62,065 nt of DNA from Rubrivivax sp. (GCA_030681795.1 JAUXRG010000091.1:1-62065), one strand, 5' to 3'. Shown: positions 35,490 through 46,155, counted from the stretch's first letter. Program-made: numbers and translations. Notes: generated from the letters alone by a model not told the origin.

Positions 35490-35544
35490 GGCAATCGCTC
35501 TACTGGTGCGGATGGATGCATGCATGCCAGTCTACCGACCCAGC

Positions 35545-36450
35545 TCAACGGGTCGCGGCGGGCGTCAACGCCGCCACGATGGCACGGGCGTTGTGCGCGA
35601 AGAATTTCAGATAGGTATCGGCCTCGGTCCCGGGGGGTGACAGGGCGTCCGAATAGAGCCTGCCACCCACCGTGGCCTTGCCTTCGCGTGCGATGCGTTC
35701 AACGAGGCGCGGGTCGGTGATGTTCTCGACGAATACTGCCGTCACGCGCCGCGCGCGGATCTGGTCGATCAGCCGGGCGACATCGGCCGCCGACGGTTCG
35801 CTGTCGGTATTGCGGCCTTGCGCCGCCACGAACTCGACCCCGTAGGCGGCGGAGAAATAGCCGAAGGCCGCGTGCGCGGTGATGACGCGACGCCGCTCCA
35901 CGGGCACGCTGGCCAGCGAGCGGCGAACCTCGGCGTCCAGCGCCGCCAGCTTCTCGATATATCGCGCCGCGCGCGCCTGGAAGGGGGCGGCCTGCGCCGG
36001 CCGCAAGCGCACCAGGGCCTCGCTCAGAGTCTGCACGTAGCGCTGCGCATGGCCCAGGTCCTGCCAGGCATGGGGGTCGGGCGCTCCGCCCATGCGCAGG
36101 GGCACGACGCCCTGGCTGGCCACGACCACCGGCCCGCGATACCCCGAGCTGCGGACCAGGCGGTCCATCCAGCCTTCGAAGCCCAGCCCATTGACGACCA
36201 CCAGGTCGGCCTCGGCCAGCCGCCGGGCGTCGGCGGGGCGGGGCTCGAAGACATGCGCGTCGGCGTCCGGCCCGGCCAGCGCGCTGACCTCTACATCAGC
36301 GCCGCCGATCTGGCGCAGCATGTCGGCCAGGATGGAGAAGCTCGCCACCACGCGCAGCGGCCGCGCCGGCTGCGCGCTGGCGGGCACGTTCAAGGCCGCG
36401 AGCAGCGAGCCACACAGGGACAGCACCGCGCTGCGACGAGAAATCTTCAT
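35545..36450 (-). CDS. Metal ABC transporter substrate-binding protein (ZnuA/TroA family)
   Basis: A 301-residue periplasmic binding protein with signal peptide (KISRRSAVLSLCGSLLAALN, then VPASAQPA). The metal ligands of the cluster 9 family are visible as His in DAHVFEP and DPHAWQD, His in VITAHAAFGYF, and an acid near the C-terminal GGRLYSDALS. The His-rich loop of classical ZnuA is absent, so Zn or Mn/Fe cannot be distinguished, although the palindromic Fur-family box upstream of the operon fits zinc or iron control. It is the last gene of a four-gene minus-strand operon, 1 nt after the permease gene. Confidence 0.9.
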   Translation of the reverse strand: MKISRRSAVLSLCGSLLAALNVPASAQPARPLRVVASFSILADMLRQIGGADVEVSALAGPDADAHVFEPRPADARRLAEADLVVVNGLGFEGWMDRLVRSSGYRGPVVVASQGVVPLRMGGAPDPHAWQDLGHAQRYVQTLSEALVRLRPAQAAPFQARAARYIEKLAALDAEVRRSLASVPVERRRVITAHAAFGYFSAAYGVEFVAAQGRNTDSEPSAADVARLIDQIRARRVTAVFVENITDPRLVERIAREGKATVGGRLYSDALSPPGTEADTYLKFFAHNARAIVAALTPAATR

Positions 36451-36451
36451 C

Positions 36452-37327
36452 TCAAGCCACCTTGTGGGAACGACGACGCAGGTGCTGCCAGAGCAGGCCC
36501 TCCCGGGGACCGGCCGCGAGCGACAGCAGATAGACCGCGCCGGCCACCAGCACGATGGCCGGCCCGGAGGGCCATTGCGCGTGGTACGAGAGCAGCAGCC
36601 CCACCCAACCCGAGAGCATGGCGATGAGCACCGCGGCCAGCGCCAGGCTCCAGACCTCCGCGGCCCAGAAGCGCGCGGCGGTGGCCGGCAACATCATCAG
36701 GCCGACGGCCATCAGCGTGCCCAGCGCCTGGTAGCCAGCCACCAGGTTGGCCACCGTCAACACCAGGAACAGCGCGTGCACCAGCGCACCGCTGCCGCCC
36801 ATGCTCTTGAGGAACCCGGGGTCCACGCACTCCACCACCAGCGGCCGGTAGACCACGGCCAGCGTCAGCAGCGTGGCGCTGGCCACGGCGGCCATCAGCA
36901 GCAGCGCCGCGTCGTCCACCGCCAGGATGCTGCCGAAGAGCACGTGCATCAGGTCGACGCTGCTGCCGCGGGTGGAGATGAGCAGCACGCCCAGCGCCAG
37001 CGCGATCAGGTAGAAGGCCGCGAAGCTGGCGTCCTCGCGCTGCCGCGTGGCGCGGGTCACGAAGCCGGCGGCCAGTGCCACGCCCAGCGCCGCCGCGAAG
37101 CCCCCGGCGCTCATCGCCGCCAGCGAGAAACCGGCCGCAAGAAACCCCAGCGCCACGCCCGGCAGCAAGGCATGCGCCATCGCGTCACCCATCAGGCTCA
37201 TGCGGCGCAGCACCAGCAGCGTGCCTATGGGCGCACTGCCCAGCGCCAGCGCCAGCGTGGCCACGAGCGCACGGCGCATGAAGGCGTACTCCGCGAACGG
37301 TTGCACCAGCAGCGCATAGGCCGTCAT
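36452..37327 (-). CDS. Metal ABC transporter permease (ZnuB/MntB family)
   Basis: A 291-residue membrane protein (MTAYALLVQPFAEYAFMRRA) with eight or nine helices and the family's conserved GTLLVLRRMSLMGDAMAHAL and LMAVGLMMLPATAARFW blocks. It forms the channel of the cluster 9 metal importer with the ATPase upstream, whose stop overlaps this ATG (ATGA), and the binding protein 1 nt downstream. Confidence 0.93.
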   Translation of the reverse strand: MTAYALLVQPFAEYAFMRRALVATLALALGSAPIGTLLVLRRMSLMGDAMAHALLPGVALGFLAAGFSLAAMSAGGFAAALGVALAAGFVTRATRQREDASFAAFYLIALALGVLLISTRGSSVDLMHVLFGSILAVDDAALLLMAAVASATLLTLAVVYRPLVVECVDPGFLKSMGGSGALVHALFLVLTVANLVAGYQALGTLMAVGLMMLPATAARFWAAEVWSLALAAVLIAMLSGWVGLLLSYHAQWPSGPAIVLVAGAVYLLSLAAGPREGLLWQHLRRRSHKVA

Positions 37328-38082
37328 GCGGCTTCCCGGCACACGGGGGCGTCGTCGTCCCAGGCCTCGGCCATCTGGCGCGCGCGGAACAGGTTCTCGG
37401 CGCGCAGGACCTCGGCCGTGGGCCCCCAGGCCACGCAGCGGCGGGCGATCAGCAAGGTGCGCTCGAAATGCTCGCGAACCTGGTCGAGGTCGTGCAGCAC
37501 CGCGATCACGGTGCGTGCCTGCGCATGCCAGCGCAGGATGACGCCCAGCAGGTCGGCGGTGGTGCGCGCGTCGATGGCGTTGAAGGGCTCGTCGAGCAGG
37601 ATCACCTGCGCGTCCTGCAGCAGCACGCGAGCGAAGAGCACGCGCTGGAACTGGCCGGCCGAGAGCTCGCTGATGCCGCGCCGCCCGAAGCCGGCCAGGC
37701 CGACGGCGTCCAGCGCGCGATGCACGGCCTGCTGCTGGTCGGCATCGAGGCCGCGAAAGCTGCCGATGCGGCGCCAGTGACCGAGCGCAACGAGGTCGAA
37801 TACCCGCATCGGGAAGCTGCGGTCGATTTCGGCCTGCTGCGGCAGCCACGCGATCTGTTCGCGCAAAGGGGCCGGGATGCGCACCGCGCCCTCGGCAGGC
37901 CGCACCCTGCCCATGATCGCCGCCAGCAGGCTGGTCTTGCCGGCGCCATTGGGGCCGACGATGGCGGTCAGCGAGCCGGGCTCGAAGGCGCCGCACACAT
38001 GGTGCACGGCGGGGTGGCCGTCGTAGGTGACGGTGAGGTTGTCCAGCTCGATCGCCGCGACCTTGTCCATGCCCGAACTCAT
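37324..38082 (-). CDS. Metal ABC transporter ATP-binding protein (ZnuC family)
   Basis: A 252-residue ATPase with Walker A GPNGAGKTS, a Q-loop in WLPQQAEIDRSFP that is diagnostic of the Zn/Mn group, a slightly altered signature LSAGQFQR, Walker B VILLDEPFNAID and switch VLHDLD. ATG 38082 is preferred because it overlaps the upstream stop (ATGA); ATG 38070 is an alternative. Its own stop overlaps the permease start. It energises metal uptake. Confidence 0.92.
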   Translation of the reverse strand: MSSGMDKVAAIELDNLTVTYDGHPAVHHVCGAFEPGSLTAIVGPNGAGKTSLLAAIMGRVRPAEGAVRIPAPLREQIAWLPQQAEIDRSFPMRVFDLVALGHWRRIGSFRGLDADQQQAVHRALDAVGLAGFGRRGISELSAGQFQRVLFARVLLQDAQVILLDEPFNAIDARTTADLLGVILRWHAQARTVIAVLHDLDQVREHFERTLLIARRCVAWGPTAEVLRAENLFRARQMAEAWDDDAPVCREAA

Positions 38083-38207
38083 GAGGCCAGCGCCCAGGCC
38101 ACGGCCAGCCACAGCCCGCCCACCAGCACCAGCGCGCCCGCCAGACGCACCCAGGCGCTGTCCATCAGCATGCTGGCCTGGCGGCGCCGGGTCAGGCTCA
38201 GGCGCAC
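38079..38207 (-). CDS. 42-residue single-helix membrane protein heading the metal-uptake operon
   Basis: GTG 38207 with AGGAG 6 nt upstream opens a 42-codon frame: a basic N-terminus (RLSLTRRRQASMLMDSAWVR) followed by one membrane helix LAGALVLVGGLWLAVAWALA. Its stop overlaps the ATPase start (ATGA), which argues strongly that it is translated. It could be a small regulator or stabiliser of the transporter. I do not know a named family. The strong ribosome site and tight overlap are the evidence that it is real. Confidence 0.6.
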   Translation of the reverse strand: MRLSLTRRRQASMLMDSAWVRLAGALVLVGGLWLAVAWALAS

Positions 38208-38302
38208 ATCAGCTCCTGCACGGCGCCAGCCTTGCTGCAAAGCGGCTGCCCGCAACGATGAGCGAGAGGTTTCGAGTGACCATCCATGCGCAGTGTTGCT
38301 AA

Positions 38303-38318
38303 TGAGAATGCATTCGCA
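38303..38318. promoter_or_regulatory. Fur/Zur-type box in the divergent promoter
   Basis: TGAGAATGCATTCGCA contains the perfect palindrome GAATGCATTC with symmetric TG/CA flanks, embedded in an AT-rich patch that resembles Fur-family operators. It lies 96 bp upstream of the metal-uptake operon and 77 bp upstream of ATG 38395 of the Fur-family gene, well placed to repress both. Confidence 0.65.
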
Positions 38319-38394
38319 AAATGATACCATGCACCCGACCCCGACCGGAGCCAACCGCGTGCCCACCCGACCCCCCGCCCCCCGCGCCCCGACC

Positions 38395-38829
38395 ATGGAA
38401 CGCTCGACCCGCCAGCGCGTGGCCATCCGCGAGGCCATCGACCGTGCCGGCAGGCCGCTCACGCCGCAGGAGGTGCTGGATGCGGCGCAGTCCCAGGTGC
38501 CCGGATTGAGCGTCGCCACCGTCTACCGCAACCTGAAGTTGCTGCAGGATGCCGGCGAGATCACCGCGGTGACCTTGCCCGGCGACAGCGCGCGCTACGA
38601 GTCCCCCCGGGACGGACACCACCACCACTTCCAGTGCACCCTCTGCAACCGCGTCTTCGACGTCCATGCCTGCCCCGGCGATCTGGCCAGGCTGGCACCC
38701 GAAGGTTTCACGGTCGAGCACCATGAGTTGACGCTTTACGGGCGCTGCGCGGAGTGTGTTCCACGCGGGCGGCGAAGAGGTCCGGGTACGATTCCTGGCC
38801 CCGTTCGACGCCCGAGGGATGGAACTTGA
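38395..38829 (+). CDS. Fur-family transcriptional repressor (Zur-like)
   Basis: ATG 38395 starts the conserved [20 protein letters not shown] and gives 144 residues; ATG 38329 would add 22 Pro-rich residues. The winged helix is [20 protein letters not shown], then [13 protein letters not shown]. Metal ligands are plain: [19 protein letters not shown] and GRCAEC, two CxxC pairs that bind structural zinc. It is divergent from the metal ABC operon across a palindromic box, so Zur (or a related Fur) control of metal uptake is the likely role. The last 20 residues are Arg/Pro-rich, unlike the family, and run into the xth start. Confidence 0.85.
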   Translation: MERSTRQRVAIREAIDRAGRPLTPQEVLDAAQSQVPGLSVATVYRNLKLLQDAGEITAVTLPGDSARYESPRDGHHHHFQCTLCNRVFDVHACPGDLARLAPEGFTVEHHELTLYGRCAECVPRGRRRGPGTIPGPVRRPRDGT

Positions 38830-39602
38830 AACTCGCGACCTGGAACGTCAATTCGCTGACCGTGCGCCTGCCGCAGGTGCTGGCCTGGCTGGCCGAGCAC
38901 CCGGTGGATGTGCTGGTGCTGCAGGAAACCAAGCTCACCGACGACAAGTTCCCGCGCGCCGAGATCGAGGCCGCGGGTTACGCGGTGCAGTTTTTCGGCC
39001 AGAAGACCTACAACGGCGTGGCCCTGCTCAGCCGCGAGGCGGCCGCCGACGCGGTGAAGAATATCCCTGGCTTGGCCGACGAACAGGCGCGCGTGATCAC
39101 CTGCACCGTCCCCGGCGCGGGCTCGGGGGTGCGGGTGATCGGCGCCTACTTCCCCAACGGCGAGGCGCCCGGCAGCGACAAGTTCGCCTACAAGATGCGC
39201 TGGCTGGACGCGCTGCGAGAGTGGCTGCGCCACGAGCTCGCGGCGCACCCGCAGCTGGTGCTGATGGGTGACTTCAATATCGCCCCCGAAGACCGCGACG
39301 TCTACGACCCGGTGGCCTGGGCCGGGCAGATCCTCTGCACGCCCGAGGAGCGGGCCCACTTCCAGGGCCTGCTGGGGCTGGGGCTGGTGGACGCCTTCCG
39401 GCTCTTCGAGCAGCCGCCCAAGTCATGGTCCTGGTGGGACTACCGCAACCTGGCCTTCCGCAAGAACCAGGGGCTGCGCATCGACCACATCCTGGTCAGC
39501 GCGGCGCTGCGGCCGCAGGTGCAGGCTTGCAGCATCGACAAGCTGCCGCGCAAGAACGAGCGGCCCAGCGACCACGCGCCGGTGATCGTGACCCTGGCCT
39601 GA
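38826..39602 (+). CDS. xth: Exodeoxyribonuclease III
   Basis: TTG 38826 overlaps the Fur-family stop (TTGA) and begins the conserved [20 protein letters not shown]; 258 residues. This AP endonuclease/3'-exonuclease of base-excision repair shows all catalytic motifs: N in TWNVNSL, E in LQETKL, Y in [10 protein letters not shown] in [20 protein letters not shown], and the C-terminal DHILVS and SDHAPV. No ATG start preserves the N-terminus, so TTG is probably real. Confidence 0.95.
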   Translation: MKLATWNVNSLTVRLPQVLAWLAEHPVDVLVLQETKLTDDKFPRAEIEAAGYAVQFFGQKTYNGVALLSREAAADAVKNIPGLADEQARVITCTVPGAGSGVRVIGAYFPNGEAPGSDKFAYKMRWLDALREWLRHELAAHPQLVLMGDFNIAPEDRDVYDPVAWAGQILCTPEERAHFQGLLGLGLVDAFRLFEQPPKSWSWWDYRNLAFRKNQGLRIDHILVSAALRPQVQACSIDKLPRKNERPSDHAPVIVTLA

Positions 39603-39640
39603 CCCGTACCCGGGCACCGCCAGGCCGCTTCGGCGGCGGT

Positions 39641-41146
<1,506 letters not shown>

Positions 41147-41162
41147 GCGCGGGCCGTGAACT

Positions 41163-42269
41163 TCAAGGCAGCGGGATGAGGATCTTGAACACCGTCTTGC
41201 CCGGTACGCTGTCGCATTCGATGGTTCCCTGGTGTTGCTGGACGAAGGTCTGCGCCAGGGTGAGTCCGAGACCCGAGCCCCCTTCGCGCCCCGAGACCAG
41301 GGGTTGGAAGAGGCTCTCGCGCAGGGCCTCGGGCACTCCGGGCCCGTTGTCTTCGATATGCAATTCCAGTGCCAGCCGAAAGCGCTGGCGGCCGAAGGTG
41401 ACCTGGCGCGCGGTGCGCGTGCGCAGCACCAGGCGGGCGTCGCCGGCAGCGATGCGCCCGGTGTACGGCAAATCACCGTCGGCGGGGCCGCCGGCGAGGG
41501 CCTGCGTCGCGTTGTGGGCGATATTGAGCACCGCCTGGATGAGCTGTTCGCGGTCGCCGCGGAACTCGGGGATCGAGGTGTCGTAGTCGCGCACCACTGC
41601 CAGCCCGCGCGGGTACTCCGCCAGGATCAGCGAGCGCACGCGCTCGCAGACCTCGTGGATATTCACGTCGGCCACCACCTGCGGCCTGCGGTGCGGCGCC
41701 AGCAGCCGGTCCACCAGCGCGTGCAGGCGGTCGGCCTCCTGGATGATGATTTGCGTGTACTCGGTGAGCCCGGGCGAGTTCACATCCATGGCCAGCAGCT
41801 GCGCCGCGCCGCGGATGCCGCCCAAGGGGTTCTTGATCTCGTGGGCCAGGTTGCGCACCAGCTCCCTGTTCGCCTGAGCCAGGTTGTGCGCCCGTTCCTC
41901 GCGTTCGCGCCGGGTCTGCTGCTCGATCTCGATCATCTCCACCAGCACCCGTTCGGGCCACTCGGTCTGGCTCACGATGACATGCACGTGCAGATCGACG
42001 CTGCCCACGGGCATGCGCTTCAAGTGCGCGTCGAAGCGACTGGTGTTGACCTGGTTGCTCGCCACCAGGCCCAGCGTCTCGCGAAGCTGCGCGGGGTCGG
42101 CCAGCCAGTCGAGCACCCTGCCGCGCTGCAGCGTGCGGCGCGAGATGCCGACCAGGTTTTCGAGCGCCGAATTGGCCAGCAGGCAGCGGCCATCGGGAGC
42201 GGCCAGGGCCACCATGGTGGCGAGTTGGTCGAAGGCCTCGAAGCCCGCGATCGACGCACCCTCGGTCAC
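41163..42269 (-). CDS. glnL: Nitrogen regulation sensor histidine kinase NtrB
   Basis: GTG 42269 overlaps the stop of the DUF4124 gene (GTGA); 368 residues. An N-terminal PAS domain (about 5-120, FDQLATMVALAAPDGRCLLA) is followed by the phospho-acceptor H-box RNLAHEIKNPLGGIRGAAQL and the ATPase motifs NIAHNATQAL (N box), DNGPGVP (G1) and GGSGLGL (G2). It is soluble, as NtrB is, and phosphorylates NtrC under nitrogen limitation, controlled by PII. glnG follows 16 nt downstream. Confidence 0.95.
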   Translation of the reverse strand: MTEGASIAGFEAFDQLATMVALAAPDGRCLLANSALENLVGISRRTLQRGRVLDWLADPAQLRETLGLVASNQVNTSRFDAHLKRMPVGSVDLHVHVIVSQTEWPERVLVEMIEIEQQTRREREERAHNLAQANRELVRNLAHEIKNPLGGIRGAAQLLAMDVNSPGLTEYTQIIIQEADRLHALVDRLLAPHRRPQVVADVNIHEVCERVRSLILAEYPRGLAVVRDYDTSIPEFRGDREQLIQAVLNIAHNATQALAGGPADGDLPYTGRIAAGDARLVLRTRTARQVTFGRQRFRLALELHIEDNGPGVPEALRESLFQPLVSGREGGSGLGLTLAQTFVQQHQGTIECDSVPGKTVFKILIPLP

Positions 42270-42793
42270 TGCGGCAGCTTGGCGAGCTCGCGCTTGAGGG
42301 CCGCGATATCGGCCTCGCGGCGCGCGATGGCCGCCTTCATCTCGGCGACGCGGTCGAGGTAGCGCTGGTAGTTGCGCTCGTCGCCGCGGCGCTCGGGCTC
42401 GCCGTTGTTGTACTCGGCGCGCAGGGTGGCCAGACGCTCCTCCTCGCGCCGCAGTTCGTCGGCGAGGATGCGTCGTGCATCGCTGTCGCGCGAGCGCTGC
42501 TCGGCGGGGTTGACCCGGCCCTCGCCGGGGCGCGAAGAGGCCGCCGGCCCCGAGGCCGGCCGCGGCTTGGTGGCAGGGACAATGGTGATGGGCGCGCCTT
42601 CGATGGTGCGGCACCCCTTTTCACGCGCCTCCTGCGCCGAAAGCGCGTCGGTATACAGCACCGGCGGCCCCGGGCAACGGTAGACCGGCTTGGCGCTTTC
42701 TTGCGCCCCTGCATCCGTGGCGGACCACAGCGCCAGCAAGAGCGCAGGAGCCGCGACGCCCAGGCGGCGATGGAAGGTCTGGCGGGTCGGCAT
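42266..42793 (-). CDS. DUF4124-like exported protein between glnA and glnL
   Basis: A 175-residue protein with a signal peptide (FHRRLGVAAPALLLALWSAT, then DAGAQ). A short DUF4124-type segment (KPVYRCPGPPVLYTDALSAQ, then EAREKGC) is followed by a Pro-rich linker and a 60-residue coiled coil (ADELRREEERLATLRAEYNN and onward). It is probably periplasmic. The same gene occupies this slot between glnA and glnL in many Burkholderiales, but no function is established. Its stop overlaps the glnL start, so it is co-translated with the regulators. Confidence 0.8.
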   Translation of the reverse strand: MPTRQTFHRRLGVAAPALLLALWSATDAGAQESAKPVYRCPGPPVLYTDALSAQEAREKGCRTIEGAPITIVPATKPRPASGPAASSRPGEGRVNPAEQRSRDSDARRILADELRREEERLATLRAEYNNGEPERRGDERNYQRYLDRVAEMKAAIARREADIAALKRELAKLPQ

Positions 42794-42843
42794 GCAGCCA
42801 TTGTGGCGCAGGCGGCGGCAGCCGGCCCATCGCGGCGCGCATG

Positions 42844-42871
42844 AAAAAAGGGCGGGCCCGCAGGTCCGCCC
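42844..42871 (-). terminator. Rho-independent terminator after glnA
   Basis: Read on the minus strand, a stem of about 9 bp (GGGCGG arm, 4-nt loop, CCGCCC arm with inner pairs) is followed by six T residues, 21 bp after the glnA stop. It would separate glnA from the DUF4124-glnL-glnG genes, so readthrough or a second promoter must feed those. Confidence 0.85.
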
Positions 42872-42892
42872 CTTCTTGCGCCGATGGCCGCT

Positions 42893-44308
42893 CTACAGCG
42901 AGTAGTACATCTCGAACTCGAGCGGGTGGGTGGCCATGCGGAAACGCGTGACCTCCGACATCTTGAGCTCGATATAGGCGTCGATATAGGCATCGGTGAA
43001 GACCCCGCCCTTGGTCAGGAAGGCCCGGCCCTTGTCCAGGTAGTCGAGCGCCTGGTCCAGGCTGTGGCAGACGGTGGGGATCTTCGCGTCCTCTTCCGGC
43101 GGCAGGTGGTAGAGGTCCTTGGTGGCGGCTTCGCCGGGGTGGATCTTGTTCTCCACGCCGTCCAGACCGGCCATCAGCAGCGCACTGAAGCCGAGGTAGG
43201 GGTTGCACAGGGGATCGGGAAAGCGCGCCTCGATGCGCCGGCCCTTGGGGTTGGCGACGTAAGGAATGCGGATCGACGCCGAGCGGTTCTTCGCCGAGTA
43301 GGCCAGCTTCACCGGCGCTTCGAACCCGGGCACCAGGCGCTTGTAGCTGTTGGTGCCGGGGTTGGTGATGGCGTTCAGGGCACGCGCGTGCTTGATGATG
43401 CCGCCGATGTAGTACAGCGCGAATTCGCTCTGGCCCGCGTAGCCGTCGCCGGCGAACAGGTTGACGCCGTTCTTCCACACGCTCTGGTGCACGTGCATGC
43501 CGCTGCCGTTGTCGCCGACGATGGGCTTGGGCATGAAGGTGGCCGTCTTGCCGTAGGCGTGCGCCACGTTGTGGATCACATACTTTTGCAGCTGCAGCCA
43601 GTCGGCGCGTTGCACCAGGGTGCTGAAGCGGGTGCCGATCTCGTTCTGGCCCTGGCCCGCCACCTCGTGGTGGTGCACTTCGACCGGAATGCCCAGCGAT
43701 TCGAGGATCAGGCACATCTCGCTGCGCATGTCCTGGAAGCCGTCGACCGGCGGCACCGGGAAGTAGCCGCCCTTGACGCCCGGGCGGTGGCCCATGTTGC
43801 CGCCTTCGATGGTGGCGCCGGAACTCCAGGGCGCCTCTTCGGAAGTCACCTTCACGAAGCAGCCCGACATGTCGACGTTCCACTGCACCTGGTCGAAGAT
43901 GAAGAACTCGGGCTCGGGGCCGAAGTAGGCGGCGTCACCGATGCCGCTGCTCTTGAGGTAGGCCTCGGCGCGGCGGGCCAGCGAGCGCGGGTCGCGCTCG
44001 TAGGGTTTGCCGTCACCGGGCTCGAGCACGTCGCAGGTCAGGATCAGCGTCGGCTCTTCGTAGAAGGGGTCGACGTTGGCGGTGTTGGGGTCGGGCATGA
44101 GCAGCATGTCCGAAGCCTCGATGCCCTTCCAGCCGGCGATCGACGAACCGTCGAAGGCGTGGCCGGCAGTGAACTTGTCTTCGTCGAAATGGGATACAGG
44201 CACGGACACGTGCTGTTCCTTGCCGCGGGTGTCGGTGAAGCGGAAGTCGACGAATTTGATTTCGTTTTCCTTCACCATCTTCATGACGTCGGCAACGGTT
44301 TTTGCCAT
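42893..44308 (-). CDS. glnA: Glutamine synthetase, type I
   Basis: A 471-residue dodecameric enzyme converting glutamate, ammonia and ATP to glutamine. Signatures: DGSSIAGW near the N-terminus, the metal-binding Glu residues in PEPEFFIFD and [16 protein letters not shown], the ATP site [16 protein letters not shown], and NRSASIRIP. The adenylylation site Tyr lies in DLYHLPPEE, so it should be controlled by GlnE. Upstream are a sigma54 promoter (44414-44429) and an NtrC-like site (44494-44508), and AGGAGA precedes the ATG. Confidence 0.98.
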   Translation of the reverse strand: MAKTVADVMKMVKENEIKFVDFRFTDTRGKEQHVSVPVSHFDEDKFTAGHAFDGSSIAGWKGIEASDMLLMPDPNTANVDPFYEEPTLILTCDVLEPGDGKPYERDPRSLARRAEAYLKSSGIGDAAYFGPEPEFFIFDQVQWNVDMSGCFVKVTSEEAPWSSGATIEGGNMGHRPGVKGGYFPVPPVDGFQDMRSEMCLILESLGIPVEVHHHEVAGQGQNEIGTRFSTLVQRADWLQLQKYVIHNVAHAYGKTATFMPKPIVGDNGSGMHVHQSVWKNGVNLFAGDGYAGQSEFALYYIGGIIKHARALNAITNPGTNSYKRLVPGFEAPVKLAYSAKNRSASIRIPYVANPKGRRIEARFPDPLCNPYLGFSALLMAGLDGVENKIHPGEAATKDLYHLPPEEDAKIPTVCHSLDQALDYLDKGRAFLTKGGVFTDAYIDAYIELKMSEVTRFRMATHPLEFEMYYSL

Positions 44309-44413
44309 TCAAATCTCTCCTAGCGGGACTCGTGGATTGGACTGCGGCGATGCGTGGGACAAAGCGGAAAGACTCTTTGCCGGGGCTGGCCCCAACAAGG
44401 CGCACTGCAATTT

Positions 44414-44429
44414 AGCAGAAACCATGCCC
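44414..44429 (-). promoter_or_regulatory. Sigma54 (-24/-12) promoter of glnA
   Basis: On the minus strand GGGCATG-GTTT-CTGCT has the invariant GG and GC exactly 10 nt apart and matches TGGCAC-N5-TTGCW at nearly all key positions. It begins 121 bp and ends 106 bp upstream of the glnA ATG. Confidence 0.75.
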
Positions 44430-44493
44430 GCGACCGGGGACGGCGCGTCCCTGGCAGCGCCGGGACCGGCGCCTCGCGATGGTGCGAAGGATA

Positions 44494-44508
44494 GCGCCGC
44501 TTTGGTGC
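44494..44508. promoter_or_regulatory. NtrC-binding-site candidate upstream of glnA
   Basis: On the minus strand GCACC-AAAGC-GGCGC is a 5-5-5 inverted repeat with one mismatch, close to the NtrC consensus GCAC...GTGC. It is about 65-80 bp upstream of the -24 element, a normal enhancer distance. Confidence 0.55.
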
Positions 44509-44521
44509 GCACAGCCCCTTG

Positions 44522-45313
44522 TCAACGCACCAATTCCGGGCCCAGGTTGGCCCCGAAGCGTTCCAATCCGGCACGCAGGGCGGCGAACGCCTCGACGGGA
44601 TCGCTTCGACCTTTCACGCCGAGCTCGATATGGCGCCCGTACTCCGGGTGGTCCACGCTCGGCAGGCTGAAGACCTTGACGGCCGGGAAGCGCGCCTCGA
44701 TGTCCTCCATCAGCGGCGTCAGGCTGGCCTCCATCGCGCCGCGAACGATGACCGAACGCTCCACGCTGCGTGCACCGCCATGCAGGTGCGCGTAGCGCTG
44801 GTCGAGCACCCATTCGATCATCGGCCAGGCCATCACCGGGAACCCGGGCACGAAGTGCACGTGCTGCATGGAAAAGCCCGCGATCTTGTTGTACGGGTTG
44901 GGAACGATCGTCGCGCCGATCGGGAATGCGCCCATGTTCAGGCGATGCAGGTTCTCGGCCCGCTCGGGTGCATAGGGCACGCCCTGCTCCGCGGCCACCT
45001 CGCGCATGCGTTCCAGGATCAGCGCCTTGGCCTCGGGGTGCAGCGCCAGCTCCACGCCCAGCGCCGCGGCGGCGCACTGGCGGGTGTGGTCGTCGGGTGT
45101 GGCGCCGATACCGCCGCAGGAAAACACCAGCTCGCCGCTGGCGAAGGCCTCGCGCAGCACGGCGGTGATGCGCAGCCGGTCGTCGCCCACGTAGCGCGCC
45201 CAGGTCAGGGCCAGGCCGCGCGCGGCCAGCAGCTCGATGACCTTGGACAGGTGCTTGTCCTGGCGTTTTCCGGAGAGGATTTCGTCGCCGATGATGACGA
45301 GGCCGATATTCAT
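44522..45313 (-). CDS. Competence/damage-inducible protein A-like (MoCF-biosynthesis domain)
   Basis: A 263-residue protein (MNIGLVIIGDEILSGKRQDK). The MoCF-biosynthesis/molybdopterin-binding fold is shown by GDEILSGKRQDKH and SCGGIGATPDDHT. This is the CinA N-terminal domain alone, without the C-terminal deamidase domain. Such short forms are common in beta-proteobacteria; function is unclear, with pyrophosphatase or cofactor salvage proposed for the family. The ATG overlaps the stop of the EI24 gene (ATGA). Confidence 0.88.
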   Translation of the reverse strand: MNIGLVIIGDEILSGKRQDKHLSKVIELLAARGLALTWARYVGDDRLRITAVLREAFASGELVFSCGGIGATPDDHTRQCAAAALGVELALHPEAKALILERMREVAAEQGVPYAPERAENLHRLNMGAFPIGATIVPNPYNKIAGFSMQHVHFVPGFPVMAWPMIEWVLDQRYAHLHGGARSVERSVIVRGAMEASLTPLMEDIEARFPAVKVFSLPSVDHPEYGRHIELGVKGRSDPVEAFAALRAGLERFGANLGPELVR

Positions 45314-46155
45314 GGGCTGGGACTCGGTTGCAGGGTGGGAACCGCTGCCGCTGCCGCGGCTTCGGCGCTGCGCAGGCGTTGCAGCTCGGCCAGCGCGAAG
45401 TGTGCGAACCAGGCCGAGGCGAAGGCGAAGACCAGCGTGTACAGCCACACCGACACCAGCACCAGCAGCGGCGCGAAGATCAGCGTCATGGCGCTGACGG
45501 CCCACAGCAGCGAGGGCAGCGCGCCCAGGTAGCCACAGACCACGCCCATGGCCAGCAGCGACCAGCGCCGCGTGCCGATGACGAAGCGGCGTTCGGCCGG
45601 GGTGGCGTGCAGCGAGAGCACGTCGAAAGAAAACACACGGCAGGTCAGCCAGCCCCAGATCAGCGGCGGCACCACCAGCACCAGCGGCGGCACCAGCCAC
45701 AGCGGCACGCTCAGCGCCAGCGCCAGCAGGGCGGCCACCGTACACGCGGATGACCACGCCAGGCTCTGCCACCAGGCGGCGCCTTCGCGCCGCTCCAGCC
45801 CGGGGAAGCGCCGCGCGGCCACCATGCGCACCACCGCGGGGGTGACGAACAGCGCCACCAACAACAGCGTGGCCACCACCAGCAGTGGCACGGCCAGGGC
45901 CACCACGATCATCGGCGCCACCAGCGTGCGCAGCTGGTTGGCGCCGATGGATTCCAGCCACTGCAGCAGGCTCGTCACCAGCGACCATTGCTCGAGCGCG
46001 CCGCGCACGGCGCTCAGCGTGCTCTCCCAGTAGGCCCAGCCCAGGACGGCGACCACGCCACCCGCCACCGCCAGCGGCAAGAGTGACCACAGGATCACTC
46101 GCGGATGCAGGCAGTACGCGGTGGCACGCCAGAAGGAATCGAAGAGTTCGTTCAT
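45310..46155 (-). CDS. EI24/CysZ-like membrane protein
   Basis: A 281-residue integral membrane protein starting MNELFDSFWRATAYCLHPRV, with about six hydrophobic segments and the EI24/CysZ hallmark PLIWGWLTCRVFSFDVLSLH, then ATPAERR. CysZ imports sulfate, but distant relatives without cys genes nearby are of unknown role, as here. The C-terminal tail is Ala-rich. Its stop overlaps the CinA-like gene. Confidence 0.85.
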   Translation of the reverse strand: MNELFDSFWRATAYCLHPRVILWSLLPLAVAGGVVAVLGWAYWESTLSAVRGALEQWSLVTSLLQWLESIGANQLRTLVAPMIVVALAVPLLVVATLLLVALFVTPAVVRMVAARRFPGLERREGAAWWQSLAWSSACTVAALLALALSVPLWLVPPLVLVVPPLIWGWLTCRVFSFDVLSLHATPAERRFVIGTRRWSLLAMGVVCGYLGALPSLLWAVSAMTLIFAPLLVLVSVWLYTLVFAFASAWFAHFALAELQRLRSAEAAAAAAVPTLQPSPSP

